From Desulfoluna spongiiphila (lineage in GTDB: Bacteria > Desulfobacterota > Desulfobacteria > Desulfobacterales > Desulfolunaceae): a stretch of DNA of 64,000 nucleotides. The stretch spans positions 21,798-85,797 of the forward strand of contig NZ_FMUX01000026.1 of assembly GCF_900101345.1 (NCBI RefSeq), read 5' to 3'. The position numbers and the translations under genes were made by a program. Shown piece after piece: positions 53,401 through 61,322 of the stretch; positions within the stretch are counted from its first letter, which is position 1; each line of letters starts with the position of its first letter. The notes beneath the pieces are model-generated. The model was not told where the DNA came from, searched no databases, and was given only the letters and a program-made list of their open reading frames with translations.

Positions 53401-54239
53401 TTGTGGCCATGGCCTGGTTCACCTTTAAAAAAGAGTCGCCAGACGCGTTCAGCGGCCTTACCAGAAACCTGCTCCTGGCCGTCCTTCTTGTCTCAGGGTT
53501 TGGGTTCCTGGCCCTTGCCTTAAGCACCGGCCTTGCCACCGGGCACCCCTTTACCCCGCTTTTCAGCCAGACGCCCCACCGCGCTGTGGCCTCCGCCGCC
53601 CTCTGGATCCTCTACGGCACGGTCCTGCTGCACTGGCCCAAGCCCCTGGAACGTCCCTTTCGCATTGCTGGTCTCGTCCTGGCGGGAATCGGCCTGATCA
53701 AGGCCCTTGTCTTTCCCCTTCGGTTCAGCGCGGCCTTCGGCCTCATGATCCCGCTGGTCAACACCCCTACCCTCCTTTACATCGGAGTCCTGGCCCTGTT
53801 GACCGTCCTCACCGTCAGACCCCGCACCACCCCATGGCCCCTGCCCAAACCCGACCCGGGGGCCGTCTGGAGCGTGACCCTTGCCGTCACCGGCTTTGCG
53901 ATCCTCAACATCGAAATCGCAAGCCTCTTTGCAGGATCAGGTGAAGCCTTCAGCTTCCTCACCAACGGGAGCCTTTCCAAACAGCTGGCCTACAGCATCG
54001 GCTGGATGCTCTTTTCCATGGGCCTGCTTGCCGTGGGCGTCAAAACCCGAAACACCAAAACCCGATGGGCCGCCATCGCCCTTCTGGGCGTCACATCCCT
54101 GAAAATATTCACCCGGGACCTCTGGTCCCTCGGCCACCTCTACCGCGTTGGCTCCTTTGCGGGCCTGGCCGTGGTCATGATCCTCGTCTCCATCATCTAC
54201 CAGAAATTCCTTGCCGGTGAGGACAAAGGGGATGAATAA
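50442..54239 (+). CDS. DUF2339 giant polytopic membrane protein
   Basis: A 1265-residue inner-membrane protein of the DUF2339 family. An N-terminal helix and coiled coil (NTINTRLSKRIDTLETALRQM), a Pro/Ala-rich cytoplasmic linker, then the typical entry WELFAGARLFAWLGGLALFIAAGFFVKYSIDNNLIPAQLRLAIGAA and GGIGVLYSVVFAATIYYHYI. More than 25 hydrophobic helices follow to the end. The family has no established function; it is often next to DUF3999, as here. The start is ATG at 50442, with a GTG three codons earlier as alternative. Confidence 0.92.
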   Translation: MYLLPLILLAVCTFARLNTINTRLSKRIDTLETALRQMAAEEKSHQEEHAETMDTAREAPPQDAILDELLLELRAEPQPAPPKAKPARPRFQKGRILFAPPALFIEAAPATAPPEPKPAQAPSPTLRTTWASQWQRFKANVDWELFAGARLFAWLGGLALFIAAGFFVKYSIDNNLIPAQLRLAIGAATGTALLIASGRVKSQRYDILRQTFASGGIGVLYSVVFAATIYYHYIPNPVGFGILSLISAAAFAISAYYRRISIAILGAVGAYITPLLLSSGQGSLILLFAYLAVVGVGLQRVSKFLTAPSLLFVAAAGTLVTSGCATFTSMGAGPALPMAVMWSAIPALFAFFLAPKELKPEENQSILWAGFLSFLPPLAAALALTVFRTGWGPLLILTAATVAALGLGLANKTWHDRVVPYIALTFLPVLAWVSMRFDAQSASVSTLLFLVYGVAGGLGPVALMLRHGYTGNTLRWLKIFPATVVIASILALVGTPFTGFLFWPVMLLLQVVGIGVSLLIGALLQVLLLLCLFAGAGLYWLTAMPSAVIGFGFFSFLLIAGVLLMAAMVCLLKALPAVVARLDLPAPQGIATHFPEPEKWLVAAPSVGVFLLLGATFAVPHPHYPHGGMITLTAFLGLCLFFSIRTRFQPAAAIALVAATAAQSVWVFSQWGAPLLFSAVTWSSVLFAAALGLPFLLFREQKKWPLVWHVAALFELAQMLFVLYAAKHLWPGDLSGWLPLIPAILKTGPVAILLRKLENTPQRNSIIAFHGGVLLFYLSALPVLLLPHGWLGVALVFESALLLWLNRRIEHPGLRWVSLGLAPTGLLVLYTALPRMSAEGALPLVNPAFFSVAACTAALGAAVKLSPWPKRNLGRMDLPNTFLWMSLATGFYLVNLAIADLFSGTGTSHSIIPTGAYTHWAACALAWAGFGAITWRVSRLHIAMRLAGLFLFLSGSTGLVLLPMLLPKAIATMGPWANLAIFACLALVAMAWFTFKKESPDAFSGLTRNLLLAVLLVSGFGFLALALSTGLATGHPFTPLFSQTPHRAVASAALWILYGTVLLHWPKPLERPFRIAGLVLAGIGLIKALVFPLRFSAAFGLMIPLVNTPTLLYIGVLALLTVLTVRPRTTPWPLPKPDPGAVWSVTLAVTGFAILNIEIASLFAGSGEAFSFLTNGSLSKQLAYSIGWMLFSMGLLAVGVKTRNTKTRWAAIALLGVTSLKIFTRDLWSLGHLYRVGSFAGLAVVMILVSIIYQKFLAGEDKGDE

Positions 54240-54253
54240 ATAAGGCCCAAAAA

Positions 54254-54417
54254 GCCTCCGGCGGCCCTGCCGGGGACCAAACTTTTGAAAAGTTTGACAA
54301 ACAGGTTTCACTGAATTTCCCCAGAAGCCATCACGAATGTCCTCACCCTGCATAACGAAGGGGGAGGGCATTCGCAACCTGGGGTCCAGGGAATCATCCC
54401 CTGGCCGCCGGAGGCAG
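54254..54417. repeat. Full copy of the ~164-bp MITE-like modular element
   Basis: It starts GCCTCCGGCGGC and ends GCCGCCGGAGGC. Inside: CCTGCCGGGG, palindromic AAACTTTTGAAAAGTTT, ACAAACAGGT, a spacer with GAATTTC, a long hairpin (CGAATGTCCTCACCC paired with GGGGGAGGGCATTCG, apex loop GCATAACGA), then the module AACCTGGGGTCCAGGG...ATCCCCTGG. It lies between the DUF2339 and DUF3999 genes. Confidence 0.88.
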
Positions 54418-54528
54418 GCTTTTCCTGCCCACTTTAACCACAGAAGGCCGTTTTTTAAGAGTTGAACAGTTACGACTTTTTCGCACCCGCGCTATTTTAA
54501 AGGATTTTTCTCGTTCTAAGGAGTTGAT

Positions 54529-56472
54529 ATGAAACTGATTCATGCCCTTATCACCTGCGTTGCCCTCCTTGGCGCGCCCCTGTCCCTCCATGCTGCCGAC
54601 ACATGGGAGAACCGGGCGTCGGTCCTTGTCCCCCACCCGGGAATCGCCGAAGCCGTCCTGCCGCCGGAGTTGATGAATAAAACCGACAACAACGCCTTGG
54701 ATCTCGCCTTGGAAGGCCCGGACGGCAACCGTCGCGCCTTTGAATTGTACTGGCGGGAGCCCGACACCACGGTTCGCTACGACCTGAAAGCCGACACAAC
54801 AAGGATCAACGACAGGGGCGAGTTTCTCTGGCGATGCAAGGCCCCGGACCATGAGGTAAACGCCCTTCATGTGACCCTGGACAACCCGAGGATCATGGGC
54901 AAGGTCGAGGTAAGGGCACGGGTCAACGACATCTGGATCATCCTGGTCGAAGACGCAGCCCTTGTCAGATCCGGCAGGCAGACCCGGAGCGAGATCCCCA
55001 TCAAGCCCGACACTTACCAGGAGTTCGACCTGATCTTCAAAGGCTTTGACCGTGACTTTGAAAAAAAAGTAATCTCTGTGGAGCGTGTTACAGCTCTTTC
55101 CGTCACCAAGGGCACGGACTACGCAAGGCAGAGCGTCACACCGGAGTTCCAAGTGTCTGAGTACGGTGATGTCACCGAGCTTCGTGCCCTGCTGCCCGGC
55201 TCCGGCCTCTACATCGACACCGTGCGCCTCACCACCAAAACCCAGTTCCTTGGCGACTGGCAGATCGGCAGGGAAGAGATCCGAAACGGTCAGCGCTCCT
55301 TCGTGCCCGAAGCAGCCGGGTCCGTGAGACACGTCTCCGCTAATATCCATGAGCTCACCCTGCCCGTCCGGGATAGATGGAACGGCAAGTCCCTTGTCAT
55401 CAGACTCGACTCCCAGGGCCGCCACCTGGGCACCCCCACCGACGTTTCCATGGAGCTTTTCCTCCCCCGAATCGTCTTCTCAGCAGACAAACAAGGCTCC
55501 TACACCGCCCTTACAGGCACCGGATCTCATATCCGCATCCTCACCAGCCCCGGAGAGCCGGACCGCGCCCCCTATCAGGTCGCCTCCTTTTCAAAGGCCG
55601 AGACTAACCCAGATCTCACGGAGCTTGCCCTCACCGACACCTATCGGCTCAAAGGCGGCCCCTTCACCAACGAGGGCTTTACCTGGGCCGCATCCGTTGT
55701 CATCAACACCCCGGGCTACTACCGGCTCCCCTTTCCCATGGAGGCAAGCCTCGCCCCCAACCGCGCAGGAATCCGCCTGGCAAAAGGCGAGACCCAGGTG
55801 CCCTTTTTCATGGACCGTACCGAAAACGTACCGACTCCCCTCCTCCTGGACCCGGACTATGAGAAAGACCAGAACAAAACCACCTGGGAATTCACCCTCC
55901 CCCAGCCTTCCCCCTGGTGGGTGTCCCTCAACCTGTCGGCCCACGGCATATTCAGGCGCACCGTGGCCATCCAGCTTCCCAAACCCGGACAGATGGGCGG
56001 GGAGACCTGGAAGACCGTTACCTGGAGAAACACCCTCGATAGCGAAACCACCCTCAGGATCCCCCTGACCCGCCTCCCCGAAGACCAGAACAAGATCCGC
56101 ATCCTCATAGACCACAACGACAACGAACCCCTGACCCTGACAGCAGCCGAGGCCGTCTACACCGCGCCCTCCATCTGCTTTCTCGCCTATGAGCCCGGAC
56201 CCCTCACCCTCCACGGCGGGAACCCCACCCTCCCCGCCCCGGCCTACGACCTCTCCCTGGTCCGGACAAAGCTCATGGAGACCCTGCCCACACAGGTACG
56301 GGCCCAGCCCATCTCCGCCAAGGAAAAAGGCATCTGGTCCGGCAGCTGGATCAAACACTTCCAGGCCAACGGCTGGGGCCTCTACGCCGCCCTGGGCCTC
56401 GTGGCCCTGGTGCTCCTTGCCATCATCGCAAAGGTCCTTCCGGCGGCTGAGGCAGGGAAGGAAACCGAATAA
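54529..56472 (+). CDS. DUF3999 family exported, membrane-anchored protein
   Basis: A 647-residue protein of the DUF3999 family. A signal peptide (MKLIHALITCVALLGAPLSL...HAAD) leads to a large extracytoplasmic region that looks all-beta, with repeated strands (VEVRARVNDIWIILVEDAALV; GLYIDTVRLTTKTQFLGDW), ending in one C-terminal transmembrane helix (LYAALGLVALVLLAIIAKVL). TAAGGAG lies 6 nt before the ATG. Pairing with DUF2339 is a known gene context and suggests a cell-envelope complex, although function is unknown. Confidence 0.88.
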   Translation: MKLIHALITCVALLGAPLSLHAADTWENRASVLVPHPGIAEAVLPPELMNKTDNNALDLALEGPDGNRRAFELYWREPDTTVRYDLKADTTRINDRGEFLWRCKAPDHEVNALHVTLDNPRIMGKVEVRARVNDIWIILVEDAALVRSGRQTRSEIPIKPDTYQEFDLIFKGFDRDFEKKVISVERVTALSVTKGTDYARQSVTPEFQVSEYGDVTELRALLPGSGLYIDTVRLTTKTQFLGDWQIGREEIRNGQRSFVPEAAGSVRHVSANIHELTLPVRDRWNGKSLVIRLDSQGRHLGTPTDVSMELFLPRIVFSADKQGSYTALTGTGSHIRILTSPGEPDRAPYQVASFSKAETNPDLTELALTDTYRLKGGPFTNEGFTWAASVVINTPGYYRLPFPMEASLAPNRAGIRLAKGETQVPFFMDRTENVPTPLLLDPDYEKDQNKTTWEFTLPQPSPWWVSLNLSAHGIFRRTVAIQLPKPGQMGGETWKTVTWRNTLDSETTLRIPLTRLPEDQNKIRILIDHNDNEPLTLTAAEAVYTAPSICFLAYEPGPLTLHGGNPTLPAPAYDLSLVRTKLMETLPTQVRAQPISAKEKGIWSGSWIKHFQANGWGLYAALGLVALVLLAIIAKVLPAAEAGKETE

Positions 56473-56477
56473 AAAAA

Positions 56478-56553
56478 GCCTCCGGCAGGCAGGGGATAAG
56501 TCCCCTGCACCCCAGGTTCGCAAATGCTCCGGGGCTTCGCCCCTGCGCATTTG
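56478..56553 (-). repeat. Half copy of the modular element in reverse orientation
   Basis: Read on the - strand, a hairpin (AAATGC...GCATTT with GGGGCGAAGCCCC apex) is followed by AACCTGGGGTGCAGGGG, ATCCCCTGC and GCCGGAGGC. It resembles the right half of the element at 54254 and lies just after the DUF3999 stop codon, where it may also act as a terminator. Confidence 0.75.
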
Positions 56554-56687
56554 CTGACGGGCTGCGCCCGTGATGAAGACCAGGGCAAAGGCCAATCAAT
56601 TGTGTCAGGCTATCTTTCGTTCCCAGGCTCTGCCTGGGAACGATTCACGGAGCCTTTGCCTCCACACGGCACAAGGGGCGGAGCATC

Positions 56688-57014
56688 TCACCCCTCAGAC
56701 GCTCGAAAGCCATGACCACCCCGAACTCTGCCCCCCCGCCCTTTCATCCTCTCCTGCTCTTCTTTGTAAATGGCCGCCATGCGGTCGATCTTGGCATACT
56801 GCCGGGCCAGCAAGTCCTCGGTGATGGTCCGAATCCCCCACCGCTTAAAGTCCAGTTGCAGGCCATTGCCACCCGGATCTTCGGCCCCTTCCAGCTCGGC
56901 AATAAAATCACCCACCGATTTCAGCAACCGATGAATGTCCTTGATGGAATCACACAACTCTGAAATCTCCGACCCGGAAAACATGCCGGGGGAGTGGCTG
57001 TTTGATGAGGTCAT
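56688..57014 (-). CDS. Small soluble protein, unknown function
   Basis: A 108-residue protein, helical in its core (EISELCDSIKDIHRLLKSVGDFIAELE; DLLARQYAKIDRMAAIYKEEQERM) with a basic Gly/Arg-rich end. AAAAAGG lies about 9 nt before the ATG. It is the last gene with backbone-like composition before the AT-rich island. No family was recognised. Confidence 0.65.
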   Translation of the reverse strand: MTSSNSHSPGMFSGSEISELCDSIKDIHRLLKSVGDFIAELEGAEDPGGNGLQLDFKRWGIRTITEDLLARQYAKIDRMAAIYKEEQERMKGRGGRVRGGHGFRASEG

Positions 57015-57486
57015 GGTGGAAACCTTTTTTAGTCAGTAGTGATTGGGGAGTAGTGAATAGAATGTGAAGCAACCGTTTCATCCATCGACAAATAACAACA
57101 AGCCACCGGCTCTGAAGAGAAATAGTGAAAGAAGTCACCCCGATGGTACTCAGCGCTCCAATACCCCTCAGCCCGTAGGGTGCACTCCGTGCACCAGAAG
57201 AACCCACAAATGTCGATCCTTCAAAATCACGCCATGCAGCACGAAGCCTCGGTGTCACCTATAAGCTGATCAATCCCTATTCACGGATCCTGATTCCCCG
57301 CATAGACATCTTCATAAGAATTTTTGATAAAAAAATCGCCCTGCCCAAAATCAAAAGGGCCTGATCAGACATCAGGAAAAGGAAAACGCGCCTTCGGCAA
57401 CACACAAGAGGACACCAGGCGCAACGCCGCTATTACCCATGCTGTTCGAACGCACGCAGAAATCCGAAGGGACGTTTTCCCGCCCG
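57015..57486. other. Non-coding transition into the AT-rich island
   Basis: About 470 bases without a supportable gene. Base composition falls from the backbone level towards the AT-rich level of the right end here. Confidence 0.5.
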
Positions 57487-57621
57487 TCAATCAGAACCAG
57501 TTGTGTTCATGGACCATTTGAAACGGCAGTACCGCCTGTTGAGGGAGCGCAAGGTTGCGCATGGTGAGGAAAATACGACTTGAAAAGGGGGTGGGTGTGG
57601 TGTAAAAAACCGTGTAGCCAT
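57487..57621 (-). CDS. Candidate 44-residue small protein with a strong ribosome site
   Basis: A 44-codon frame, MATRFFTPHPPPFQVVFSSP then CATLRSLNRRYCRFKWSMNT, preceded by TAAGGAGG with ideal 5-6 nt spacing. The sequence is basic and Cys-containing, with no recognised family. Upstream on the - strand are a GGATG/CATCC hairpin (57662-57677), a perfect inverted repeat (57710-57727) and a TTGACA box (57756-57761). It may be a small protein or a leader peptide. Confidence 0.4.
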   Translation of the reverse strand: MATRFFTPHPPPFQVVFSSPCATLRSLNRRYCRFKWSMNTTGSD

Positions 57622-57709
57622 GACGACCTCCTTAGAAGGTTGTTTTTGGTCAGGCCTGGCAGGATGGTAGCACATCCTGTCGGGTCGCTTCATGAATTCC
57701 ATGATCTCC

Positions 57710-57761
57710 GTAATAAATAGTTATTACGTTCCACCCTAAATCCATCTTTTTCATGTGTCAA
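57710..57761 (-). promoter_or_regulatory. Possible promoter/operator of the small - strand ORF
   Basis: TTGACA lies at 57756-57761 on the - strand; a matching -10 box is weak (TTAGGG-like at 17 nt). GTAATAA-N4-TTATTAC (57710-57727) is a perfect inverted repeat just downstream, typical of an operator. Confidence 0.4.
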
Positions 57762-58320
57762 CACTTTTTTTTATTGACAAATCCCATGGTTATTCATTTC
57801 GAAATGAGCAGAAGTATCGTTCATACGCCCTTATGGTAATTGCCGCAATCGTAAGAGTTCAGCGCTCTCCCATCTCGGCCACAACACACCCTTTCCGTAT
57901 GACTGCTCCGACACAAGATGGTTTGAACGTTGCCCATGGCTGCAATCGCCAGAAGTACAACACGACAAGACATGCCATACATTTTAAGGACGTTGCCCAA
58001 AGTTCTCTCCCAGATATTGACAAGTTTTTTAAATTGAAAAATTGAGATGTCAGGAGTATGACTAAAAACGCTGGTTTGGAATGACGGTGCCAGAATCACA
58101 GGGGCCTGCCCCGTGGACAGGGTCTGTTCGGGCACCCTCGATACATTAGTATTGTACACGAAGCCTTTTTACATGGGGGTACTAAAACCCAAACATGGAA
58201 AATACCCCTGTCGATTTTTTCACTTTTTGCAGTGAATACACGATACATTGAACAAAAGCCCATTTAATATGGGTAATATACAAAAAGCTCACCGGATATT
58301 CACAATATTGGCCGGAAATT
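57762..58320. other. AT-rich non-coding region
   Basis: About 560 bases. Open frames on both strands between 57755 and 58160 have no clear coding character or ribosome site. A small hairpin (CCCAT-N5-ATGGG) lies near 58260, just upstream of the next gene. Confidence 0.5.
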
Positions 58321-58800
58321 ATGAATCAACCATTCGATTTTCGAGAGAATACCGACGGTACTTTCAGTATCATGATTAAAGACTGCTCAAACTCTATACT
58401 AAATAGTATCATTAATCCTCAGATCCCGTATGTATGGTGCGTAAACCATTACATAGAAGATGAGCACAAGTGGGTTGAGCGAAAGGTTAATTTATCAAAA
58501 GATGGACCTCTTCAAAAGGTATTTGTGAGAAGTGCAAGCTTCGACTTTTTTATGGAAACAGAGAAATATCTCCCTTGCGTAGCTGAGTTCCAACACCAAG
58601 GAAATCTTCTTCTTCAGTGCAAGAATCAAATCCCACAATCTCTACATTATTTGAAATTGCCAAAGGAACAACGGAGAAGGATTCTTATTCAAAATGGTAT
58701 TTACTCTGAGTTCTACCTTCCTCATGAGAGAGAGATTGCTTCGTTTACATGCGTTGATCGATCCTTCATCGAAATCGTTATGGATAGACTGCTCAAATAA
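58321..58800 (+). CDS. AT-rich unknown gene
   Basis: A 159-residue protein, MNQPFDFRENTDGTFSIMIK, with strand-like segments (YVWCVNHYIEDEHKWVERKV; LQKVFVRSASFDFFMETEKY; GNLLLQCKNQIPQSLHYLKL) and the closing FTCVDRSFIEIVMDRLLK. It looks like a folded soluble protein. Codon use is AT-rich and unlike the backbone, suggesting recent transfer. Ribosome site is weak (CCGGAAATT). The next frame overlaps its end and may be its true continuation after a frameshift. Confidence 0.65.
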   Translation: MNQPFDFRENTDGTFSIMIKDCSNSILNSIINPQIPYVWCVNHYIEDEHKWVERKVNLSKDGPLQKVFVRSASFDFFMETEKYLPCVAEFQHQGNLLLQCKNQIPQSLHYLKLPKEQRRRILIQNGIYSEFYLPHEREIASFTCVDRSFIEIVMDRLLK

Positions 58801-59050
58801 TCCGGCCAACACCGATGTGGAAATCCTCATTGACACAGAGAACAATTCATCAAACAGATTACCGAGACATATAGTATGGAAAACCGGTAGGTTTGGCAGA
58901 GATAGTGAGTTTGTATTCCGAGAATTTTCAAACCCAAATGAGCCATATTCGAAATCCAGTTTATCATTTGTCACTGGTCAATGTCTTAAAACGGGACTGT
59001 TGATTTCTGTACCATATCAAAGCGTGTCATTCGAAATTTCTGAGATATAA
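58694..59050 (+). CDS. Overlapping unknown frame, perhaps the frameshifted end of the previous gene
   Basis: A frame of up to 118 codons. Only the part after about 58790 has good coding character (NPANTDVEILIDTENNSSNR; HIVWKTGRFGRDSEFVFREF; GLLISVPYQSVSFEISEI). The first ~30 codons read the previous gene out of frame. Either this gene starts late, at a codon such as the GTG near 58816, or a single base change split one gene of about 240 residues. Confidence 0.4.
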   Translation: MVFTLSSTFLMRERLLRLHALIDPSSKSLWIDCSNNPANTDVEILIDTENNSSNRLPRHIVWKTGRFGRDSEFVFREFSNPNEPYSKSSLSFVTGQCLKTGLLISVPYQSVSFEISEI

Positions 59051-59191
59051 CAAATCGTGTATAAGAGCCCCTGCCTTACCGTGCCGAGCTCGCGGTCCCA
59101 TACTATACTGTTTAACGCATATTTAATGAGGTAAATAATTATCAAAGAGCCATCAATATATGAAGAACTTCATTGGGGTGTGTTCAATTTT

Positions 59192-59431
59192 ATGGGAAAA
59201 TTGTTCGGCATTCTTATGTCAATATGGTCGGTACTTTTTGCCATTTGTTTTATTATAGATCAAATTAGTTCTCAGAATGATTGGTTTGGATTCTCAGTAT
59301 TTGGAACAATTTTGGCTGTGTTTGGTTGCGTTCTTCTGTTTTTTCTGGGCGTTGCTTTCCTTAAGGCTAAGCCATATTATCCAAAAGAGTACCGAGAATA
59401 TTTCAAAAAAAAGCATACAGTAATAAAATAA
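59192..59431 (+). CDS. Small two-helix membrane protein
   Basis: A 79-residue protein starting MGKLFGILMSIWSVLFAICF with a second hydrophobic helix (GTILAVFGCVLLFFLGVAFL) and a basic Tyr/Lys-rich tail (KPYYPKEYREYFKKKH). A GTG four codons earlier (59180) is an alternative start. Composition is AT-rich. No family was recognised. A ~90-bp repeat begins about 30 bases after the stop. Confidence 0.7.
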   Translation: MGKLFGILMSIWSVLFAICFIIDQISSQNDWFGFSVFGTILAVFGCVLLFFLGVAFLKAKPYYPKEYREYFKKKHTVIK

Positions 59432-59464
59432 ACTCGGTCATCAAAAACGGCACCTCTCGAGAAA

Positions 59465-59555
59465 GGGGTCAAACCTACACATTTGAAATCCTTGCTATCC
59501 GAGCAGCTTTTTATGCTGAAAAAATTGATATCGAGACGGCTGAGATCAAGCCTAA
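59465..59555 (+). repeat. Diverged ~90-bp repeat, copy A
   Basis: It aligns with 63011-63099 at roughly three quarters identity over its whole length. Shared blocks include CAAACC-ACACATTT, GAGCA, ATATCGAGAC and GCCTAA. Copy A lies between the small membrane gene and the transposase remnant. Confidence 0.7.
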
Positions 59556-59597
59556 TCGTGCTTGAGAGGTGGGCATTGAACCGCCTCCACAAACACC

Positions 59598-59830
59598 ATG
59601 CGTCAGCATGGTAAGCCTAAAAGGCTTATGATTCAGAGCCTTAGCACGCCCAAGGGCAAATTCTGCAATAGCAGACGTATGGTCACCACTGAACCGGTCT
59701 TGGGCAACACCGACGGCACTCTCAGCCTGGAGTGATTTACCCTTAGGGGCCGGCCCAGTTTGATACGCAATGGAAACTCTTTGCCATGGTTCACAACATA
59801 GGGAAGCTGGCTCCATATGCATGGTGTTGA
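59598..59830 (+). pseudogene. Decayed C-terminus of an IS1182-type transposase
   Basis: The + strand reads KPKRLMIQSLSTPKGKFCNS then RRMVTTEPVLGNTDGTLSLE, an in-frame stop, FTLRGRP, and after a frameshift QFDTQWKLFAMVHNIGKLAP. Together these follow the order of the C-terminal region of IS1182-family DDE transposases (x-RRMxTxEPVFGN ... FTLRGR ... QWKLxCxVHNIxK). At least one stop and one frameshift interrupt it, and the catalytic core is missing. Confidence 0.7.
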
Positions 59831-59981
59831 GCAAGAGGATGCTGCTTGAGAACCTATCTTTGGGCATTTGATGGCAGCAAAATACGGACCTGCCCCGCCA
59901 AGTGGGGCCACATAAAGATCAGATATGGCATGAGTATTTTCGCTGGATGAATCATATTCTCGGCTGAAAACGTAGCTTTAA

Positions 59982-60263
59982 AATCAGCATAGAGAGGCAT
60001 TCCTGATAAAGGGGTTATTCTACAAGCTCCTTGGCAAGGTCGCCCGGAAATGCTGGTCCAAACGTCATGGCGCTGAGGCGATAAAACTCAGTGGAGGGAT
60101 CTTTGTGGACATGCTGGTCTACGAGGGTTCAATCAACCAATATCACGCTGAAGAGTACGTCAAGCATCAGACGCCAGCTGAACCGGACGATGATTTTCAT
60201 GTTGCGTCGTGCCTGTCGTCGGCCGGATGGCTTACCGATCCTGTATTCTGTTGTAACCCTAAG
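59982..60263 (+). pseudogene. Gene fragment cut off by an IS200/IS605-type end
   Basis: An open frame without a proper start reads KGLFYKLLGKVARKCWSKRH, then GAEAIKLSGGIFVDMLVYEG and SINQYHAEEYVKHQTPAEPD. It runs straight into the IS hairpin, where it gains the peptide KPPTSVGGV that frames crossing such IS ends typically encode. The original protein is not recognised. Confidence 0.5.
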
Positions 60264-60283
60264 CCACCGACTTCAGTCGGTGG
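60264..60283. mobile_element. IS200/IS605-type terminal hairpin
   Basis: CCACCGACT-TC-AGTCGGTGG, preceded by AAG and followed by GGTATG, is the characteristic subterminal hairpin of IS200/IS605-family elements and of TnpB-associated RNA ends. No tnpA or tnpB gene is present, so this is a remnant or a very short derivative. Confidence 0.7.
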
Positions 60284-60303
60284 GGTATGCATAAAGGCAT
60301 AAA

Positions 60304-60906
60304 ATGCATTTTTTTATTATTATAAACGTGTTTTTTTTAATTATACTCACAATTATAGTAAATAAAAATGTTACTACAGGATTTGATGAAAAGGTTCTTG
60401 CCTGGTTTGACTCTATAGAAAGTTTGACTCTAAACTCGTTTTTAATTCTTATTACTTGGCTTGGATCACTTTGGATTTTATTGCCCACATTGGCTGGCAT
60501 AACAATAGGTTTGTTATTTTATGGTTATCGCATGGCTGCCATTGTGTTCAATATAGGCTTTATAGGCGCAGTATCCACGACTTATATCATGAAGTCCCTC
60601 ATAGAGCGGCCAAGGCCTGAACTATTTGAAAACATAACGACTATGCCTTATGATTCTTCATATCCAAGTGCGCATACGACACAGGCTTTTGCCTTTGCAT
60701 TGATGTTGTCACTATTAGTTTACTCACTGGACACCACTTTTAAAACGTCTTTAGCATCACTGTTTTTAAGCTTTGCTGTCATGGTTGGGATCTCCAGGAT
60801 GTATCTTCAAGTTCATTTCCCCAGTGATGTGATAGCAGGCGTATTGATAGCATCAATATGGACTGGCATCGTTATATATCTCATAAACTTGGGGGTTCTC
60901 AGATGA
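60304..60906 (+). CDS. PAP2-family membrane phosphatase
   Basis: A 200-residue inner-membrane protein with about six helices and the three PAP2 signature motifs: KSLIERPRP (KxxxxxxRP), SYPSAHTTQ (PSxH, Ala for the usual Gly) and SRMYLQVHFPSDVIAG (SRxxxxxHxxxD). Such enzymes dephosphorylate lipid phosphates such as undecaprenyl pyrophosphate or phosphatidylglycerophosphate. It overlaps the next gene, DgkA, by 4 bases (ATGA). It starts only 20 bases after an IS-type hairpin. Composition is AT-rich. Confidence 0.93.
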   Translation: MHFFIIINVFFLIILTIIVNKNVTTGFDEKVLAWFDSIESLTLNSFLILITWLGSLWILLPTLAGITIGLLFYGYRMAAIVFNIGFIGAVSTTYIMKSLIERPRPELFENITTMPYDSSYPSAHTTQAFAFALMLSLLVYSLDTTFKTSLASLFLSFAVMVGISRMYLQVHFPSDVIAGVLIASIWTGIVIYLINLGVLR

Positions 60907-61283
60907 AAAATAAGCTATTAGGCACAGGGGAGGATGGATATAATCCTCTTCGTAAATTCAAGGTGATTATGCAAGGTTTGCGTTATTCTGCATCTGATTT
61001 TTCTGTTTTGCACAAATTTATGATTTCGGTTGTCATTTTAATACCTGTTGTGATTTACAATGGTGCCTTAGATGCGTCTATTATTGTATTGGCTACGGTA
61101 TTTATGTTGAGTGCTGAGATGTTCAATACCAGTATAGAAGCCATTTGTGATTTCATCCATCCCGAGTATCATGACAAAATCGGGATCATCAAAGATATCG
61201 CAGCAGCAGCTACAGGCTTGGCTATTTTTGCTTGGCTACTTGTATTGGTTGTTGAAATTGTTGAGGTTGTTGGGCATATGTAG
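60903..61283 (+). CDS. dgkA: DgkA-type diacylglycerol/undecaprenol kinase
   Basis: A 126-residue integral membrane kinase with three helices. The family motif AEMFNTSIEAICDFIHPEYHDKIGIIKDIAAAA contains the ENTAIE-like active-site stretch (Glu, Asn) and the KxxD helix. It phosphorylates diacylglycerol or undecaprenol with ATP. Translation is coupled to the PAP2 gene. Together the pair could run a lipid phosphate/alcohol cycle. A group II intron lies about 40 bases after the stop, in opposite orientation. Confidence 0.94.
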   Translation: MKNKLLGTGEDGYNPLRKFKVIMQGLRYSASDFSVLHKFMISVVILIPVVIYNGALDASIIVLATVFMLSAEMFNTSIEAICDFIHPEYHDKIGIIKDIAAAATGLAIFAWLLVLVVEIVEVVGHM

Positions 61284-61322
61284 GGTCTTCTGAGACATTA
61301 ATGCCATCTTTTATGATTGCCA

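Noticed and set aside
57755..58159. Overlapping frames on both strands in the AT-rich gap
   Set aside because: No ribosome site, start or domain; each mirrors the other, so neither can be supported.
59511..59911. - strand frames over the IS1182 remnant
   Set aside because: The opposite strand carries recognisable transposase phrases; these are antisense shadows.
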